The notes beneath the pieces were generated by a model that did not search any database, was not told the DNA's origin, and was given only the letters and a program-made list of their open reading frames with translations. A stretch of 64,000 nt of DNA, from the NCBI GenBank assembly GCA_046233135.1, contig JBJXHN010000005.1:124001-188000 (forward strand), written 5' to 3'. This document shows, piece after piece, positions 47,906 through 56,935 of the stretch (position 1 is the stretch's first letter; every line of letters begins with the position of its first letter). This DNA is from JBJXHN01 sp046233135 (lineage in GTDB: Bacteria > Pseudomonadota > Alphaproteobacteria > Rhodospirillales > Rhodospirillaceae). Both the position numbers and the translations under genes were made by a program.

Positions 47906-48679
47906 TTAGCCTTCGGCCACGCTTTTTTCCGGCCGCAGCACATGGGTGTGGTCGGGGGCGTAGAGCCGGCTGTCGGTAAACGCCGATTCGCCCAAGGCCC
48001 GGCCGACCAGGATCAGTGCCGTGCGGGTGAACCCCGCCGCCTTCACCTTTGCCCGGATGTCGGCCAGCGTCCCCGTCACCACCTGCTCGTCGGGCCAGGA
48101 TGCACGGTAGACCACCGCGGCCGGGCAGTCGGCGCCATAAAGGGGGGTCAGAGTGCGCTCCACATGGGCGAGATTGGTCACCGACAGGTGAATGGCCAGG
48201 GTCGCGCCGCTGCGGCCCAGGGTTTCCAGATCCTCGCCATTGGGCATGGCGCTGGCGCGCACCGCCGTGCGGGTCAGGATGACGGTCTGGCTGATGTCGG
48301 GCAGGGTCAGTTCCTTGCCCAGCGTCGCCGCCGCCGCCGCATAGGCCGGCACGCCCGGACAGATCGTATAGGGGATCTCCAGCGCTTCCAGCCGGCGGAT
48401 CTGCTCGGCGATGGCACCATAGAGGCTGGGATCGCCGGAATGCACACGCGCCACATCCTGCCCGGCCGCATGGGCCTGTTCGATGCGGGCAATGATGGCG
48501 TCCAGGGTCATCGGGGCGGTGTCGATCACATCCGCATCCGCCGGCGCCTCGGCTACCACCTCGCGGGGGACCAGGCTGCCGGCGTAAAGCACCACCGGGC
48601 AGCTTTGGATCAGGCGCAGGCCACGCAGGGTGATCAGATCGGGGGCGCCGGGGCCGGCGCCGATGAAATGCACGGTCAT
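47906..48679 (-). CDS. cobM: (Cobalt-)precorrin-4 C11-methyltransferase CobM/CbiF
   Basis: A 257-residue SAM-dependent methylase. It opens VHFIGAGPGAPDLITLRG, the nucleotide-loop motif of the uroporphyrin-III methylase family. VHSGDPSLYGAIAEQ near residue 100 and GVPAYAAAAATLGKELTLP near 130 identify the CobM branch. ATG 48679 overlaps the stop of the cbiG/cobJ gene (ATGA). It is the last gene of the six-gene minus-strand B12 operon. Confidence 0.94.
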   Translation of the reverse strand: MTVHFIGAGPGAPDLITLRGLRLIQSCPVVLYAGSLVPREVVAEAPADADVIDTAPMTLDAIIARIEQAHAAGQDVARVHSGDPSLYGAIAEQIRRLEALEIPYTICPGVPAYAAAAATLGKELTLPDISQTVILTRTAVRASAMPNGEDLETLGRSGATLAIHLSVTNLAHVERTLTPLYGADCPAAVVYRASWPDEQVVTGTLADIRAKVKAAGFTRTALILVGRALGESAFTDSRLYAPDHTHVLRPEKSVAEG

Positions 48680-50541
48680 TGGAAAAGGTCCTCGGTTTTG
48701 GTCCGGGTCTCTGCCCCGGGGCCGGTCTCCTTGGCGGCATAGCCCCGGGGGGTATACGCCCAAGGGCCGACCCGGCGGCTTTGCGAGCTGCCCACCAGCA
48801 CCACCGTCAGCATGTCCACGTCGTCCACGGACAGGGCGCCCAGGGTGGTCACGCGCACGGTTTCGTCAGCGCGCCCCAGATTGCGGGCCAGCACCACCGG
48901 GCTTTCCGCCGGACGATGCTCCAGCAGGAGGGCGCGGGCGGCCGGCAGCTGGTCGCGGCGACGCTGGGAGACCGGGTTGTAGAAGGCCACCACGAAATCT
49001 CCCTGGGCGGCGGCACGCACCCGGCGCTCGATGGTGTCCCAGGGGGTCAGCAGGTTGGACAGGCTGATGGCGCAGAAATCATGGTTCAGCAGGGCACCCG
49101 CCCGCGCTGCCGCCATCTGCAACGCCGAGATCCCCGGCGTCACGTCGATGGCCACCCGCCCCCAGGACGGGTAGGCCGGCCCTTCGCGCTCCAGCAGTTC
49201 GAACACCAGGGTGGCCAGGGCATAGATCCCGGCGTCGCCGGAACACACCAGGGACACCACCCGCCCTTCGGCTGCCAGCACCAGCGCCTGGCGGGCGCGT
49301 TCAGTCTCGTGCCCCAGGCCGGTGTCGTGGCGGGCCTTGCCCGACGCCGCCGGCCCCAGCAGGTCCAGATAGAGGCCGTAGCCCACAAGGTCGCTGCTTT
49401 CCGCCAGGGCCGCCGACGCCGCCGGCGTACGATGGTCCGCCGCGCCGGGGCCGATGCCGACGATATGCAGCCGGCCGCGCGGCCGGCCAAGCTGTCCGGG
49501 ATCCAGCGGCGCTATGCCCCGGGCGATGGCACAGGTGGCGTTGGCGGTCTTGCGCTTGGTCTGGATCAGCGCGCCATCCGGCCCAACGGCTGCCAGCGCC
49601 GCCCCCTCGGCCACGCCGTGGCAGCCCACTTCGGCGAACACCACGTCGGACGGATTGGCCAGACGCGGCGTTTCCCGCTCCAGCACATCGGGCGCATAGA
49701 ACCGTGCCGGGACTCCCAACCGCCCGGCCAGGGCATGGACGGCCAGTTCGTCGGATTTCACGTCCACCGACACCACGCAGGCCACCGCCAGCGGGCTCAA
49801 TCCCGCTTCCGCCAGGGTTTCCAGCGCCAGATCAGCCAGTTCGGACGGGGCACAATCGCGCGCACAGCCGACCCCCAGGGCCAGCACAGGCGGGTGGATC
49901 ACCAGCGGACCCGCCCCAGCGTCGGCGACGCCTCCCCCCTGCGGCGGAGCGGGGCGGTCGGTGATCAGCACGTGAGGTTCCGCCCCGATGGTTTCGGGCA
50001 GTCCCACCGGCCAGTCGCCGCTGGGGGCATGGCGGTGAATGGTCAGGGCCTCGCCGGCCAGCAACGCGGCCATGGGTCCCTTTGCGGCCCGCGGATTGGC
50101 CACCCGCCATCCCGGCGGCGGCGCATCCAGGGCCAGACCGAACACCCCGTCCCCGGCTGTCGTCAGAGCCGGAACGATCCCCAGCTCCGCCGCCAGATGG
50201 CGGGCGAGGGCATTGGCTCCGCGATGGCCGCCCACCAGCGGGACCACGGCCTCACCGGTGGCGGCAACGGCCAGCACCGGCGGTTCGTCGGTCTTGTCCA
50301 CCAGCAGGGGGGCGATGGCGCGGATCAGGATACCCGTCGCGCAGAGGCCGATGATCGGACGCCCTTCGGCAAACAGACCGCGCACATGGGCCATGGTGTC
50401 GGCGAAGACCAGATCGGCGCCGTCAGCCCGCCCGCTGAGCCCGTGCACTTGGGAGTCGGGCAGGGCATCGGCCTGGAGACGGCGGGCCAGGACCAGGCCG
50501 TCCCGGGTCAGGGCAAGGAATACGGGCTTGGGATCGGCCAT
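48676..50541 (-). CDS. cobJ: CbiG-CobJ fusion: cobalt-precorrin-5A hydrolase + precorrin-3B C17-methyltransferase
   Basis: A 621-residue two-domain protein. Residues 1-345 are CbiG, which opens the delta-lactone and releases acetaldehyde: FADTMAHVRGLFAEGRPIIGLCATG, VVPLVGGHRGANALAR near 105, and the C-terminal VLALGVGCARDC and SVDVKSDELAVHALA. Residues about 350-621 are CobJ/CbiH: LHIVGIGPGAADHRTPAA, VGYGLYLDLLG, VCSGDAGIYALA and LLNHDFCAISLSNLLTPW. Fusions of these two domains occur in other bacteria and favour the cobalt pathway. ATG 50541 shares one base with the cobI stop (TGATG). Confidence 0.94.
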   Translation of the reverse strand: MADPKPVFLALTRDGLVLARRLQADALPDSQVHGLSGRADGADLVFADTMAHVRGLFAEGRPIIGLCATGILIRAIAPLLVDKTDEPPVLAVAATGEAVVPLVGGHRGANALARHLAAELGIVPALTTAGDGVFGLALDAPPPGWRVANPRAAKGPMAALLAGEALTIHRHAPSGDWPVGLPETIGAEPHVLITDRPAPPQGGGVADAGAGPLVIHPPVLALGVGCARDCAPSELADLALETLAEAGLSPLAVACVVSVDVKSDELAVHALAGRLGVPARFYAPDVLERETPRLANPSDVVFAEVGCHGVAEGAALAAVGPDGALIQTKRKTANATCAIARGIAPLDPGQLGRPRGRLHIVGIGPGAADHRTPAASAALAESSDLVGYGLYLDLLGPAASGKARHDTGLGHETERARQALVLAAEGRVVSLVCSGDAGIYALATLVFELLEREGPAYPSWGRVAIDVTPGISALQMAAARAGALLNHDFCAISLSNLLTPWDTIERRVRAAAQGDFVVAFYNPVSQRRRDQLPAARALLLEHRPAESPVVLARNLGRADETVRVTTLGALSVDDVDMLTVVLVGSSQSRRVGPWAYTPRGYAAKETGPGAETRTKTEDLFQ

Positions 50542-51266
50542 CAAGGCGCCTTTCGAGCAAGCAGCAGCGAGAAATAGGGAACGCCCTCGGCTAGCGCGTC
50601 GGCCAGGGGCAGGATGCGCTGGCCGGGCAGTCCGCCCCGCACCACACAGACCGCGCCGCCGTCCAGCCCGTGACGGGCCAGGGCGGCGGCCACACGCGGC
50701 AGATGCCGGCCAACCTTCATGACCACGACCGCAGCGGCGGGCGCCAGCATAGCATCCAATCCGGAATCCTCCAGTGTCGCGGGCACCACCACCAGCGGCT
50801 CGTCGCCCCGACACAGAGGACGGACGGCCAGGGCAGCACACGCACTGGGCGAAGTGACACCGGGGACCACGGTGACCGGGAACCGCCCGGCCAACCGTTC
50901 CATAAGGTAAATGAAGCTGCCGAAGAAAAGCGGATCGCCTTCGCAAAGAAAGGCCACGTCCTGTCCTGCCGCCAGATGGTCGGCGATGGCCTCCGCTCCC
51001 CGGTCATAGGCAGGGTGTTCCGGGCTGGTACCGGGTCGGAAGGCCATGGGCAGAACAATTTCTTCCCGGCCCGCCGGGATATGGGCGACGGCGATGGAGC
51101 GGGCCAGCGATTCCCCGTCGTGGTTGGCGGGGTAGGCCAGAACCGGGGTGGCGGCGATCAGCCGTGCCGCTTTCAGGGTCAGCAGTTCCGGATCCCCCGG
51201 GCCGACGCCGATGCCGATGAAGGTGCCTGGCGCCGTGCCGGTGATCATCGTGTCCTCTCCGCTCAT
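50541..51266 (-). CDS. cobI: (Cobalt-)precorrin-2 C20-methyltransferase CobI/CbiL
   Basis: A 241-residue SAM methylase. Motifs: FIGIGVGPGDPELLTLKAARLI near residues 16-37, AFLCEGDPLFFGSFIYLMERL near 105, VVPGVTSPSACAALAVRPLCRGDEPL near 135 and VVVMKVGRHL near 180. ATG 51266 overlaps the cobL stop (ATGA); ATG 51248 is an alternative, closer to the conserved start. Confidence 0.94.
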   Translation of the reverse strand: MSGEDTMITGTAPGTFIGIGVGPGDPELLTLKAARLIAATPVLAYPANHDGESLARSIAVAHIPAGREEIVLPMAFRPGTSPEHPAYDRGAEAIADHLAAGQDVAFLCEGDPLFFGSFIYLMERLAGRFPVTVVPGVTSPSACAALAVRPLCRGDEPLVVVPATLEDSGLDAMLAPAAAVVVMKVGRHLPRVAAALARHGLDGGAVCVVRGGLPGQRILPLADALAEGVPYFSLLLARKAP

Positions 51267-52504
51267 GGCTTGGTCACCCAATACTGGGTCACCGGCGCCA
51301 TGCCCTTCCAGGCGCTCAACGCCGTTTCACTGGGGCCAAGGGGTTCCAGGCGGGCGATGGACAGGCGGCACATTTCCCCGCCCCATTCGTCGTACCAGCC
51401 TGCCAGCCGTTGTTCGGCCTCCAGCGTCACCGCATTGACCACGAAACGACCGCCGGGGCGCAGGCGCTCCCAGCACAGCTCCAGCAGTCCGTCACAGGTC
51501 GCGCCACCACCGATAAAAATGGCGTCGGGCGTCTCCGTGCGGTCGGTGATGCCGCGCACCGCATCGCCGGGCACCACATCCAGCTTGGGCACGCCCAGGC
51601 TGACCGCGTTGCGGGCAATGCGGGAAAAGCGGCCCCGGTCCCGTTCGAAGGCCACCGCCAGGGCGCGGGGCGCGGCGCGCATCCATTCGATCCCGATGGA
51701 GCCGCAGCCAGCCCCCACATCCCACAGCAGGGCGCCGGGATAGGGTTGCAGGGCACTGAGGGTGGCCGCCCGCACCTCGCGCTTGGTCAGCATGCCGTCA
51801 TGTTCGAACACATCGTCGGGCAAGCCCGCCGACCGGCCCAGCAGGGGAGCATCGACGTCGGCGACGCAGTCCAGGGCGATGGTGTTGAGGTCGGCGCAGT
51901 GGTCTTCGCTCCAGTCGTCGGCGATGGCCTCGATCAGCCGTTCCGACGCCCCGCCCAGATGCTCCAGGACGGTGATCCGCGACCGGCCATACAACCGCAG
52001 GCACAGCATGCGGGCCAGGGCCATCGGCGTGCGGCCGTCGCGGGACAGGATCAGCATCCGCACCCCCGGCCCCAGGTCGCGCAGCACCGATTCCAGCGGC
52101 CGCCCGTGGACGGTGACCAGTTCCACGTCCTGCAACGGCCAGCCCAGGCGGGCCGCCGCGAGACTGAAAGCTCCCGGCGCCGGGTGAACGGTCATTGATT
52201 TGATATCGTAACGGGCGCTGAGGACGGAACCGATCCCGCACATCATGGGGTCTCCGGTGGCCACCAGGACCACCGGGGTGCCGGCCAGGGTATCCAGCTG
52301 CTCCAGGAAATCCTGCAACTCCGTATAGGGCAAGCGGCGCTGGCCTTCACGGGCGGGAATATGATCGAGCAGGCGTTTGCCACCGGCGAGGATCGGGGCA
52401 CCGTCCAGCAGGGCGCGGACGGCGGGGGCCAAACCGGCAGGGCCGTCATCCCCCATGCCGATCACGGTCAGCCAGGGGGCGGAGGAAGGTCGGGACAGGG
52501 TCAT
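51263..52504 (-). CDS. cobL: Precorrin-6Y C5,15-methyltransferase (decarboxylating) CobL (CbiE-CbiT)
   Basis: A 413-residue fusion that methylates C5 and C15 and decarboxylates the C12 acetate. Residues 1-215 are the CbiE-type methylase (LTVIGMGDDGPAGL, VATGDPMMCGIG). Residues about 225-413 are the CbiT-type Rossmann methylase (FEHDGMLTKREVRAATLS, LLWDVGAGCGSIGIEW, DAIFIGGGATCDGL). Start and stop overlap its neighbours by 4 nt each. Confidence 0.95.
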   Translation of the reverse strand: MTLSRPSSAPWLTVIGMGDDGPAGLAPAVRALLDGAPILAGGKRLLDHIPAREGQRRLPYTELQDFLEQLDTLAGTPVVLVATGDPMMCGIGSVLSARYDIKSMTVHPAPGAFSLAAARLGWPLQDVELVTVHGRPLESVLRDLGPGVRMLILSRDGRTPMALARMLCLRLYGRSRITVLEHLGGASERLIEAIADDWSEDHCADLNTIALDCVADVDAPLLGRSAGLPDDVFEHDGMLTKREVRAATLSALQPYPGALLWDVGAGCGSIGIEWMRAAPRALAVAFERDRGRFSRIARNAVSLGVPKLDVVPGDAVRGITDRTETPDAIFIGGGATCDGLLELCWERLRPGGRFVVNAVTLEAEQRLAGWYDEWGGEMCRLSIARLEPLGPSETALSAWKGMAPVTQYWVTKP

Positions 52505-54153
52505 GGCGCACTCTCCTGCGGACGGGCGAGGGCGTTGACGGCGGCGGCGGCCAGGGCGCTGCCGCCCCGCCGGCCACGCAAGGTGACCTGGGACACCCCC
52601 AGGCGCGGTGCCCAGCGGATCAATGCGTCCTTGCTTTCCGCCGCACCGACGAAGCCGACGGGGAAGCCGAGAATGCAGGCCGGCCGGGGCTGGTCCGGCT
52701 CCCGGCTCAGCATGCGCAACAGATGATACAGGGCCGTCGGCGCATTGCCGATGGCCACGACGGCCCCGTCCAGCAAGGGGCGCCACAACTCCACCGCCGC
52801 AGCGGAGCGGGTGGTTTCCAGTCTGGTGGCCAGCCCCCGGGTCGCCGGATCGTCCAGAGTGCAGACCACCCGGTTGCGGGCGGGCAGGAACGACCGGATG
52901 ATGCCGTGATCGACCATGCGGGTGTCCACCAGCACCGGCGCACCGGCTGCCAGGGCCTGAGCGGCGGCTTCGGCGACGGCAGAATCGGCCACCAGGTCAT
53001 CGACCAGATCGGCCATGCCGCAGGCGTGCACCAGGCGAATCGCCAGGGGCTGCAACGCCGGCGGCAGACGGCCCAGGTCGGCTTCCCGGCGGATACGGGC
53101 GAAGCTTTCGTGATAGATCATCGCCGGCACGCGCAAGTCGGCATCCAGATCTTCCGGATCCCCATACGGCGCCGAAACGGCCGCCTTGTCCGGCGTCATG
53201 GCCGGTCCGCCCCCGCCGGGAGGTTCCAGACCGCCCTCGATGCCCAGGATCCAGCCCTCTTCCGCCTCGATCACGTGACGATCCTCCGGCTCCAGATCTC
53301 CGGGGCCGGAGAACAGCGGTGCCAGCGCCCCGGCGGCGTCCAGGGCATACAGCCGGTCGGCCAGCAACCGTACCTGGGTCTGATCCAGCACCTCTTCCCC
53401 TTCCGGGGCAGAGGCGACCAGCGAGGGATAGACCTCGGCAATGACCAGACGGGCGTCGGGGCCGGGCGTGGCCAGACCGGTTTCGAAGGGCCACAGCCGG
53501 GCAGCGTCGGCCAGCCAGGGATGGTGACGCAGACGCCAGAGCACGGGCAGCAGGGTCAGGGTCTGGCTGCCCACCGACCCGGGATAGGCCAGCTTCCACA
53601 CCGGCTGAGGACCGGCGGCGCGCCGGTCGCACAGGCGGTATTCGGGCAGGACCTGGTAGACCGCCGGATCGGGCCGGGTGGGAGCCAGAGAGGCGGCCGA
53701 CCGGTCGGCGGGACAGCCCCAGAAAGGTCCCAGACCACCTTCTTGCGAAACCGGAACGGATAAGGATTCGACCAGGGTCTCGGCCATCCGGGCATTGAGG
53801 CCGGCAGCGGCGGCGAAACGGTTGTTGGCGTTATCCGGCCCGTCCTGGATCGCCCCGCCGATGACCTTCCACAATCCCCGCCAGGTGGGCGCTTCGGGGG
53901 CCAGGCGGATGGCGGTGCCGCGCGGATAGCCCAGCGCGGCGTCCACCCCCAGCAGCACCCGCTTGCCCCTGGCCAGAAGATCGGACAGGCGGTCGGTCAG
54001 CCAGGATTCCGCATCCGCCCGGGTGGCGGGGTTCAGGGTCTCGACGGCGGCGCCGGATTCTTTCACCCCGATCCACAAGCTGTTCGCGCCGGTGACGGGG
54101 CGGGAAGCCGCGCTCCAATCCACCACCACCACCGCGTCGAACAGCCGGCTCAC
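52501..54153 (-). CDS. cobH: Unknown domain fused to precorrin-8X methylmutase CobH/CbiC
   Basis: 550 residues. The C-terminal part (about 325-550) is CobH, the 1,5-methyl shift enzyme giving hydrogenobyrinate/cobyrinate. It shows IYHESFARIRREADL, the catalytic His376 in RLVHACGMADL, and VDTRMVDHGI, IGNAPTALYHLL and GFPVGFVGAAESKDAL. The first 315 residues are a separate domain: VVVDWSAASRP near 9-19, LLGVDAALGYPRG near 67-79, DNANNRF near 107-113, GSQTLTLLPVLWRLR near 195-209, WPFE at 221-224, VIAEVYPSL and EEGWILGI. It resembles an uncharacterised alphaproteobacterial family, possibly of RNase-H/DUF429-like fold (inference). GTG 54153 overlaps the cbiX stop (GTGA). Internal ATG codes Met319 at the junction and might allow a separate CobH. 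Confidence 0.88.
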   Translation of the reverse strand: MSRLFDAVVVVDWSAASRPVTGANSLWIGVKESGAAVETLNPATRADAESWLTDRLSDLLARGKRVLLGVDAALGYPRGTAIRLAPEAPTWRGLWKVIGGAIQDGPDNANNRFAAAAGLNARMAETLVESLSVPVSQEGGLGPFWGCPADRSAASLAPTRPDPAVYQVLPEYRLCDRRAAGPQPVWKLAYPGSVGSQTLTLLPVLWRLRHHPWLADAARLWPFETGLATPGPDARLVIAEVYPSLVASAPEGEEVLDQTQVRLLADRLYALDAAGALAPLFSGPGDLEPEDRHVIEAEEGWILGIEGGLEPPGGGGPAMTPDKAAVSAPYGDPEDLDADLRVPAMIYHESFARIRREADLGRLPPALQPLAIRLVHACGMADLVDDLVADSAVAEAAAQALAAGAPVLVDTRMVDHGIIRSFLPARNRVVCTLDDPATRGLATRLETTRSAAAVELWRPLLDGAVVAIGNAPTALYHLLRMLSREPDQPRPACILGFPVGFVGAAESKDALIRWAPRLGVSQVTLRGRRGGSALAAAAVNALARPQESAP

Positions 54154-55283
54154 CGGGTTTCCTCCGTCCCGTGGTCGTGGTGCCCACGGCTGTGTCCATG
54201 ATCATGCCCCTGACCATGATGGTGGTCATGATCCTGCCCCTGGCCATGAGCATGGGAATGGCCGGAATCGTGATGGTGATGACGGCCGTGACCATGACCG
54301 TGATCATGACCATGGTGATGACCCCCGTCCGTGCCGATGCCCGACACGTGGTGGTGATGGCCGGCCTGGACGGCGCCGACGCTGTCTTCGAAGCCGATCA
54401 CCTGTTCCCGGTATTTGCACAGCTGGCAGTTCATATTGACGGTGCCGCGCAGGATATCCTCCACCCGGTCGGCGAAGCAGTCCAGCACCAGGGGATGGTC
54501 GTTCAGATAGGGGGCCTTGACGAAGTCCACGTCCGGATGGTTGGCCGCCACGGCGTCGGTCTGATCATAGATACGGCGCACCAGGATTCCGGTGAACAGG
54601 AACCAGGGGAAAACGATGATCCGCTTGAAACCCAGCTTCACCGCCCGCTCCAGGCCCGCATCCACGCGCGGGTGGGCGACTCCGGAATAGCAGGTTTCCG
54701 CCCAGCCGAAGCCCATGCCTTCCCACAGCATGCGGGCAACCTTGCAGACGTTGGAATTGGCGTCCGAATCATTGGTGCCCCGGCCGACCACCATCAGCAG
54801 GGTCTCTGACCGGGGGACGGGCGAGGGATGGGCGGCCTCTGCCTCTTCGATCCGATCGCGGGCGGCCTTCAGCAACTTGGGATCGATCCCCAGTTCGCGG
54901 CCGTAATGAACCGTCAGGGCCGGATTTTCGGCGGCAAAGGTGTTCACTTCCCACGGCAGGTCGTTCTTGACGTGACCGGCGGCGAACAGCATGCCGGGCA
55001 GAGCGAGGATACGGGTCACCCCCTGGTTTCGCAGCCGGTCCATGCCGGTGCGCAGAACGGGTAGGGCGAATTCCAGGAAACCGCTTTCCACCGGGACATT
55101 GGGGAAGCGCTCGGCGATATGGCCAGCAAGGCTGTTGAATTCGGAAACGGCGGCTTCGTCGCGGCTGCCGTGACCGCAAACCATGATCCCCACCGTCTCT
55201 CCAGCGCTGATCAACGAGTCGATGACGCGGGGCCGCACGGGGGTGTCGGCGGTTTCGGGGATAACAGTGGTCGGCTCGGTCAT
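54150..55283 (-). CDS. cbiX: Sirohydrochlorin cobaltochelatase CbiX (long form, His-rich tail)
   Basis: A 377-residue chelatase that inserts cobalt into sirohydrochlorin, the step defining the early-cobalt route. Two chelatase half-domains are present (residues about 30-290). The metal-site His residues are likely His38 in VCGHGSRDE and His104 in AAGHVKND. Met284-Cys286-Cys289 (MNCQLC) matches the MXCXXC iron-sulfur motif of long CbiX. Residues about 307-373 are a His/Gly/Asp-rich tail that probably holds cobalt. The ATG 55283 has GGGAAGGA upstream. It heads a six-gene operon and has a good promoter (55365-55393). Confidence 0.94.
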   Translation of the reverse strand: MTEPTTVIPETADTPVRPRVIDSLISAGETVGIMVCGHGSRDEAAVSEFNSLAGHIAERFPNVPVESGFLEFALPVLRTGMDRLRNQGVTRILALPGMLFAAGHVKNDLPWEVNTFAAENPALTVHYGRELGIDPKLLKAARDRIEEAEAAHPSPVPRSETLLMVVGRGTNDSDANSNVCKVARMLWEGMGFGWAETCYSGVAHPRVDAGLERAVKLGFKRIIVFPWFLFTGILVRRIYDQTDAVAANHPDVDFVKAPYLNDHPLVLDCFADRVEDILRGTVNMNCQLCKYREQVIGFEDSVGAVQAGHHHHVSGIGTDGGHHHGHDHGHGHGRHHHHDSGHSHAHGQGQDHDHHHGQGHDHGHSRGHHDHGTEETR

Positions 55284-55318
55284 GCGCTTGGGTCCTTCCC
55301 TTGCAGCGGTGGAGGTTT

Positions 55319-55352
55319 GTCCCGGGGGTGGTCTCGGCCTTCGCCCCCGGAC
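55319..55352 (-). promoter_or_regulatory. Hairpin in the cbiX leader
   Basis: GTCCCGGGGG pairs with CCCCCGGAC around a GC-rich loop within the approximately 75-nt leader between the predicted start of transcription and cbiX. It is too small for a cobalamin riboswitch. It might act in attenuation or RNA stability. Confidence 0.3.
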
Positions 55353-55364
55353 CGAGAGGCCCGG

Positions 55365-55393
55365 ACTATAGGGTGCGTACCGACCAGATTCAA
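55365..55393 (-). promoter_or_regulatory. Sigma-70-type promoter of the cbiX-cobM operon
   Basis: On the minus strand, -35 TTGAAT (55393-55388), a 17-nt spacer and -10 TATAGT (55370-55365). The predicted start of transcription near 55358 gives a leader of about 75 nt. Confidence 0.65.
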
Positions 55394-55435
55394 ATGGCGC
55401 GGGGATCGGACTGGACGGCGCCCGGCCGCACCGCC

Positions 55436-56470
55436 ATGCTGCCGCCCATGCTGACACTGTTTTCCGCCGGGTCGGGCGGGGCCGTATCCCTGGGCGCCGA
55501 TCCCCTGACCATTCTGCTGCTGGCCCTTGTCCTGGATGCCTATCTGGGAGAGATGGGGCTGCTGTTCCGCCTGCTGCCCCATCCGGTGGTGGCAATGGGC
55601 GCGCGCATCGGCGCCCTGGACCGGCGGCTGAACAAGACCGGCCGGTCTCCCCGCGACCTGCGGCTGCGGGGGGTGGTCACGGTGCTGATCCTGGTGGCAG
55701 GCAGCATCGGGGTGGGTCTGGTGGTTCAGGCACTCAGCGCCATGGTGCCCCTGGGCTGGCTGCTGGAGCTGTTCCTGGCCACCGCCCTGATCGCCCAGCG
55801 CAGTCTGTATGACCATGTGGAGGCCGTAGCCAAAGGTCTCGGCCTCCGTGGTCTGGCCGGTGGGCGGGAGGCCGTGCGCCATATCGTCGGCCGCGATCCG
55901 CAAACCCTGGACCAATATGGCGTCGCCCGGGCGGCCATCGAAAGCTGTGCCGAGAACTTTGCCGACGGGGTGGTGGGGCCGGTGTTCTGGTATCTGGTGT
56001 TCGGCCTGCCAGGACTCCTGGCCTGCAAGATGATCAACACCATGGACAGCATGATCGGCCACCGCACGGACCGCTATCGGTATTTCGGCTGGGCGGCGGC
56101 GAGGCTGGACGACATGGTGATGGTCCTGCCTGCCCGGCTGTCGGCGCTATTGCTGGTGCTCGCGGCCATGGCCCCGGGGTGGGCACATCCGCGCGAAGCG
56201 GTGGCGACCATCGCCCGGGATTCGCGCAAGCACCGCTCCCCCAACGCCGGCTGGCCGGAGGCGGCGATGGCCGGCGCCCTTCGCCTGCGCCTGTCCGGCC
56301 CCCGCACCTACCACGGCGAGGCATCGCGCGAGGAACCCTGGGTCGGCAACGGCCGCGCGGAAGCCACCCCAAAGGACATCCGCCGCGCCCTGCGCCTGAT
56401 GCGTGATGCCTGTTTGATCCAGGGAATCCTCATCGCCTTGCTGGCGGTGGTAACGAAATACGTTTTTTAA
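55436..56470 (+). CDS. cbiB: Adenosylcobinamide-phosphate synthase CbiB/CobD
   Basis: A 344-residue polytopic membrane enzyme that attaches aminopropanol (phosphate) to adenosylcobyrate. Segments: LLLALVLDAYLGEMG near 22-36, LPHPVVAMGARIGALDRRLN, SLYDHVEAVAKGL, REAVRHIVGRDPQTLDQYGVARAAIESCAENFADGVVGP (read in parts), MINTMDSMIGHRTDRYRYFGWAAARLDD, and SPNAGWPEAAMAGAL. Start choice: ATG 55436; ATG 55448 and 55394 are alternatives. It is divergent from cbiX across a 152-nt spacer. Confidence 0.94.
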   Translation: MLPPMLTLFSAGSGGAVSLGADPLTILLLALVLDAYLGEMGLLFRLLPHPVVAMGARIGALDRRLNKTGRSPRDLRLRGVVTVLILVAGSIGVGLVVQALSAMVPLGWLLELFLATALIAQRSLYDHVEAVAKGLGLRGLAGGREAVRHIVGRDPQTLDQYGVARAAIESCAENFADGVVGPVFWYLVFGLPGLLACKMINTMDSMIGHRTDRYRYFGWAAARLDDMVMVLPARLSALLLVLAAMAPGWAHPREAVATIARDSRKHRSPNAGWPEAAMAGALRLRLSGPRTYHGEASREEPWVGNGRAEATPKDIRRALRLMRDACLIQGILIALLAVVTKYVF

Positions 56471-56935
56471 GCCGGGGCCTAGCTTATAGGCTATATCCCA
56501 TAAACTATATTCATTCGTTTTCCTCTCTCTGAAAGCGGGTACTTCGGCAGAATAAGTAGCCATAAATCCGAAGCATTCATACAGACCATTCCCAAAGGCA
56601 GGAATTCGCCACCGCACGAACCCCCATCTTTCCATGGAAAGCAGCGCCGGTTATCTGTTCCCCTCTGCGAGTAACGCTTCCCCGCCAGATTGAAGCCTGA
56701 AGAAACTGTAAAATTTTACGAAAAGCTTTTAACAGGTGTAGCGGTAGAGATTTTTTTATTGTCGTCTCCATCTCGCGAAGGCGGCTCCGTCGTGCCATAA
56801 TAAGAAGATGCCGCGTGTCGTCGGACCAGGGTCGTCCCCCCTTCCCTCCCGGCCGTGGCGAAAGGCATCCGACGCGGCCGTTCCGGATTTTGGATCACCG
56901 GCATCGCCGCAGGGTCGAAGGGGTGAAGACAAAGC
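56471..56935. other. A+T-richer intergenic region after cbiB
   Basis: A 465-nt stretch that is clearly less GC-rich than its surroundings, especially 56471-56530 and 56695-56765 (AAATTTTACGAAAAGCTTTT, a run of seven T). The short open frames here show no coding pattern. It probably carries the promoter of the gene at 56936 and may mark an insertion point. Confidence 0.5.

Noticed and set aside
55284..55435. Cobalamin riboswitch between cbiX and cbiB
   Set aside because: The spacer is only 152 nt and lacks the conserved core; only a simple hairpin is present.
56577..56798. 73-codon minus-strand frame after cbiB
   Set aside because: No ribosome site, no similarity and no coding-type third-position bias.
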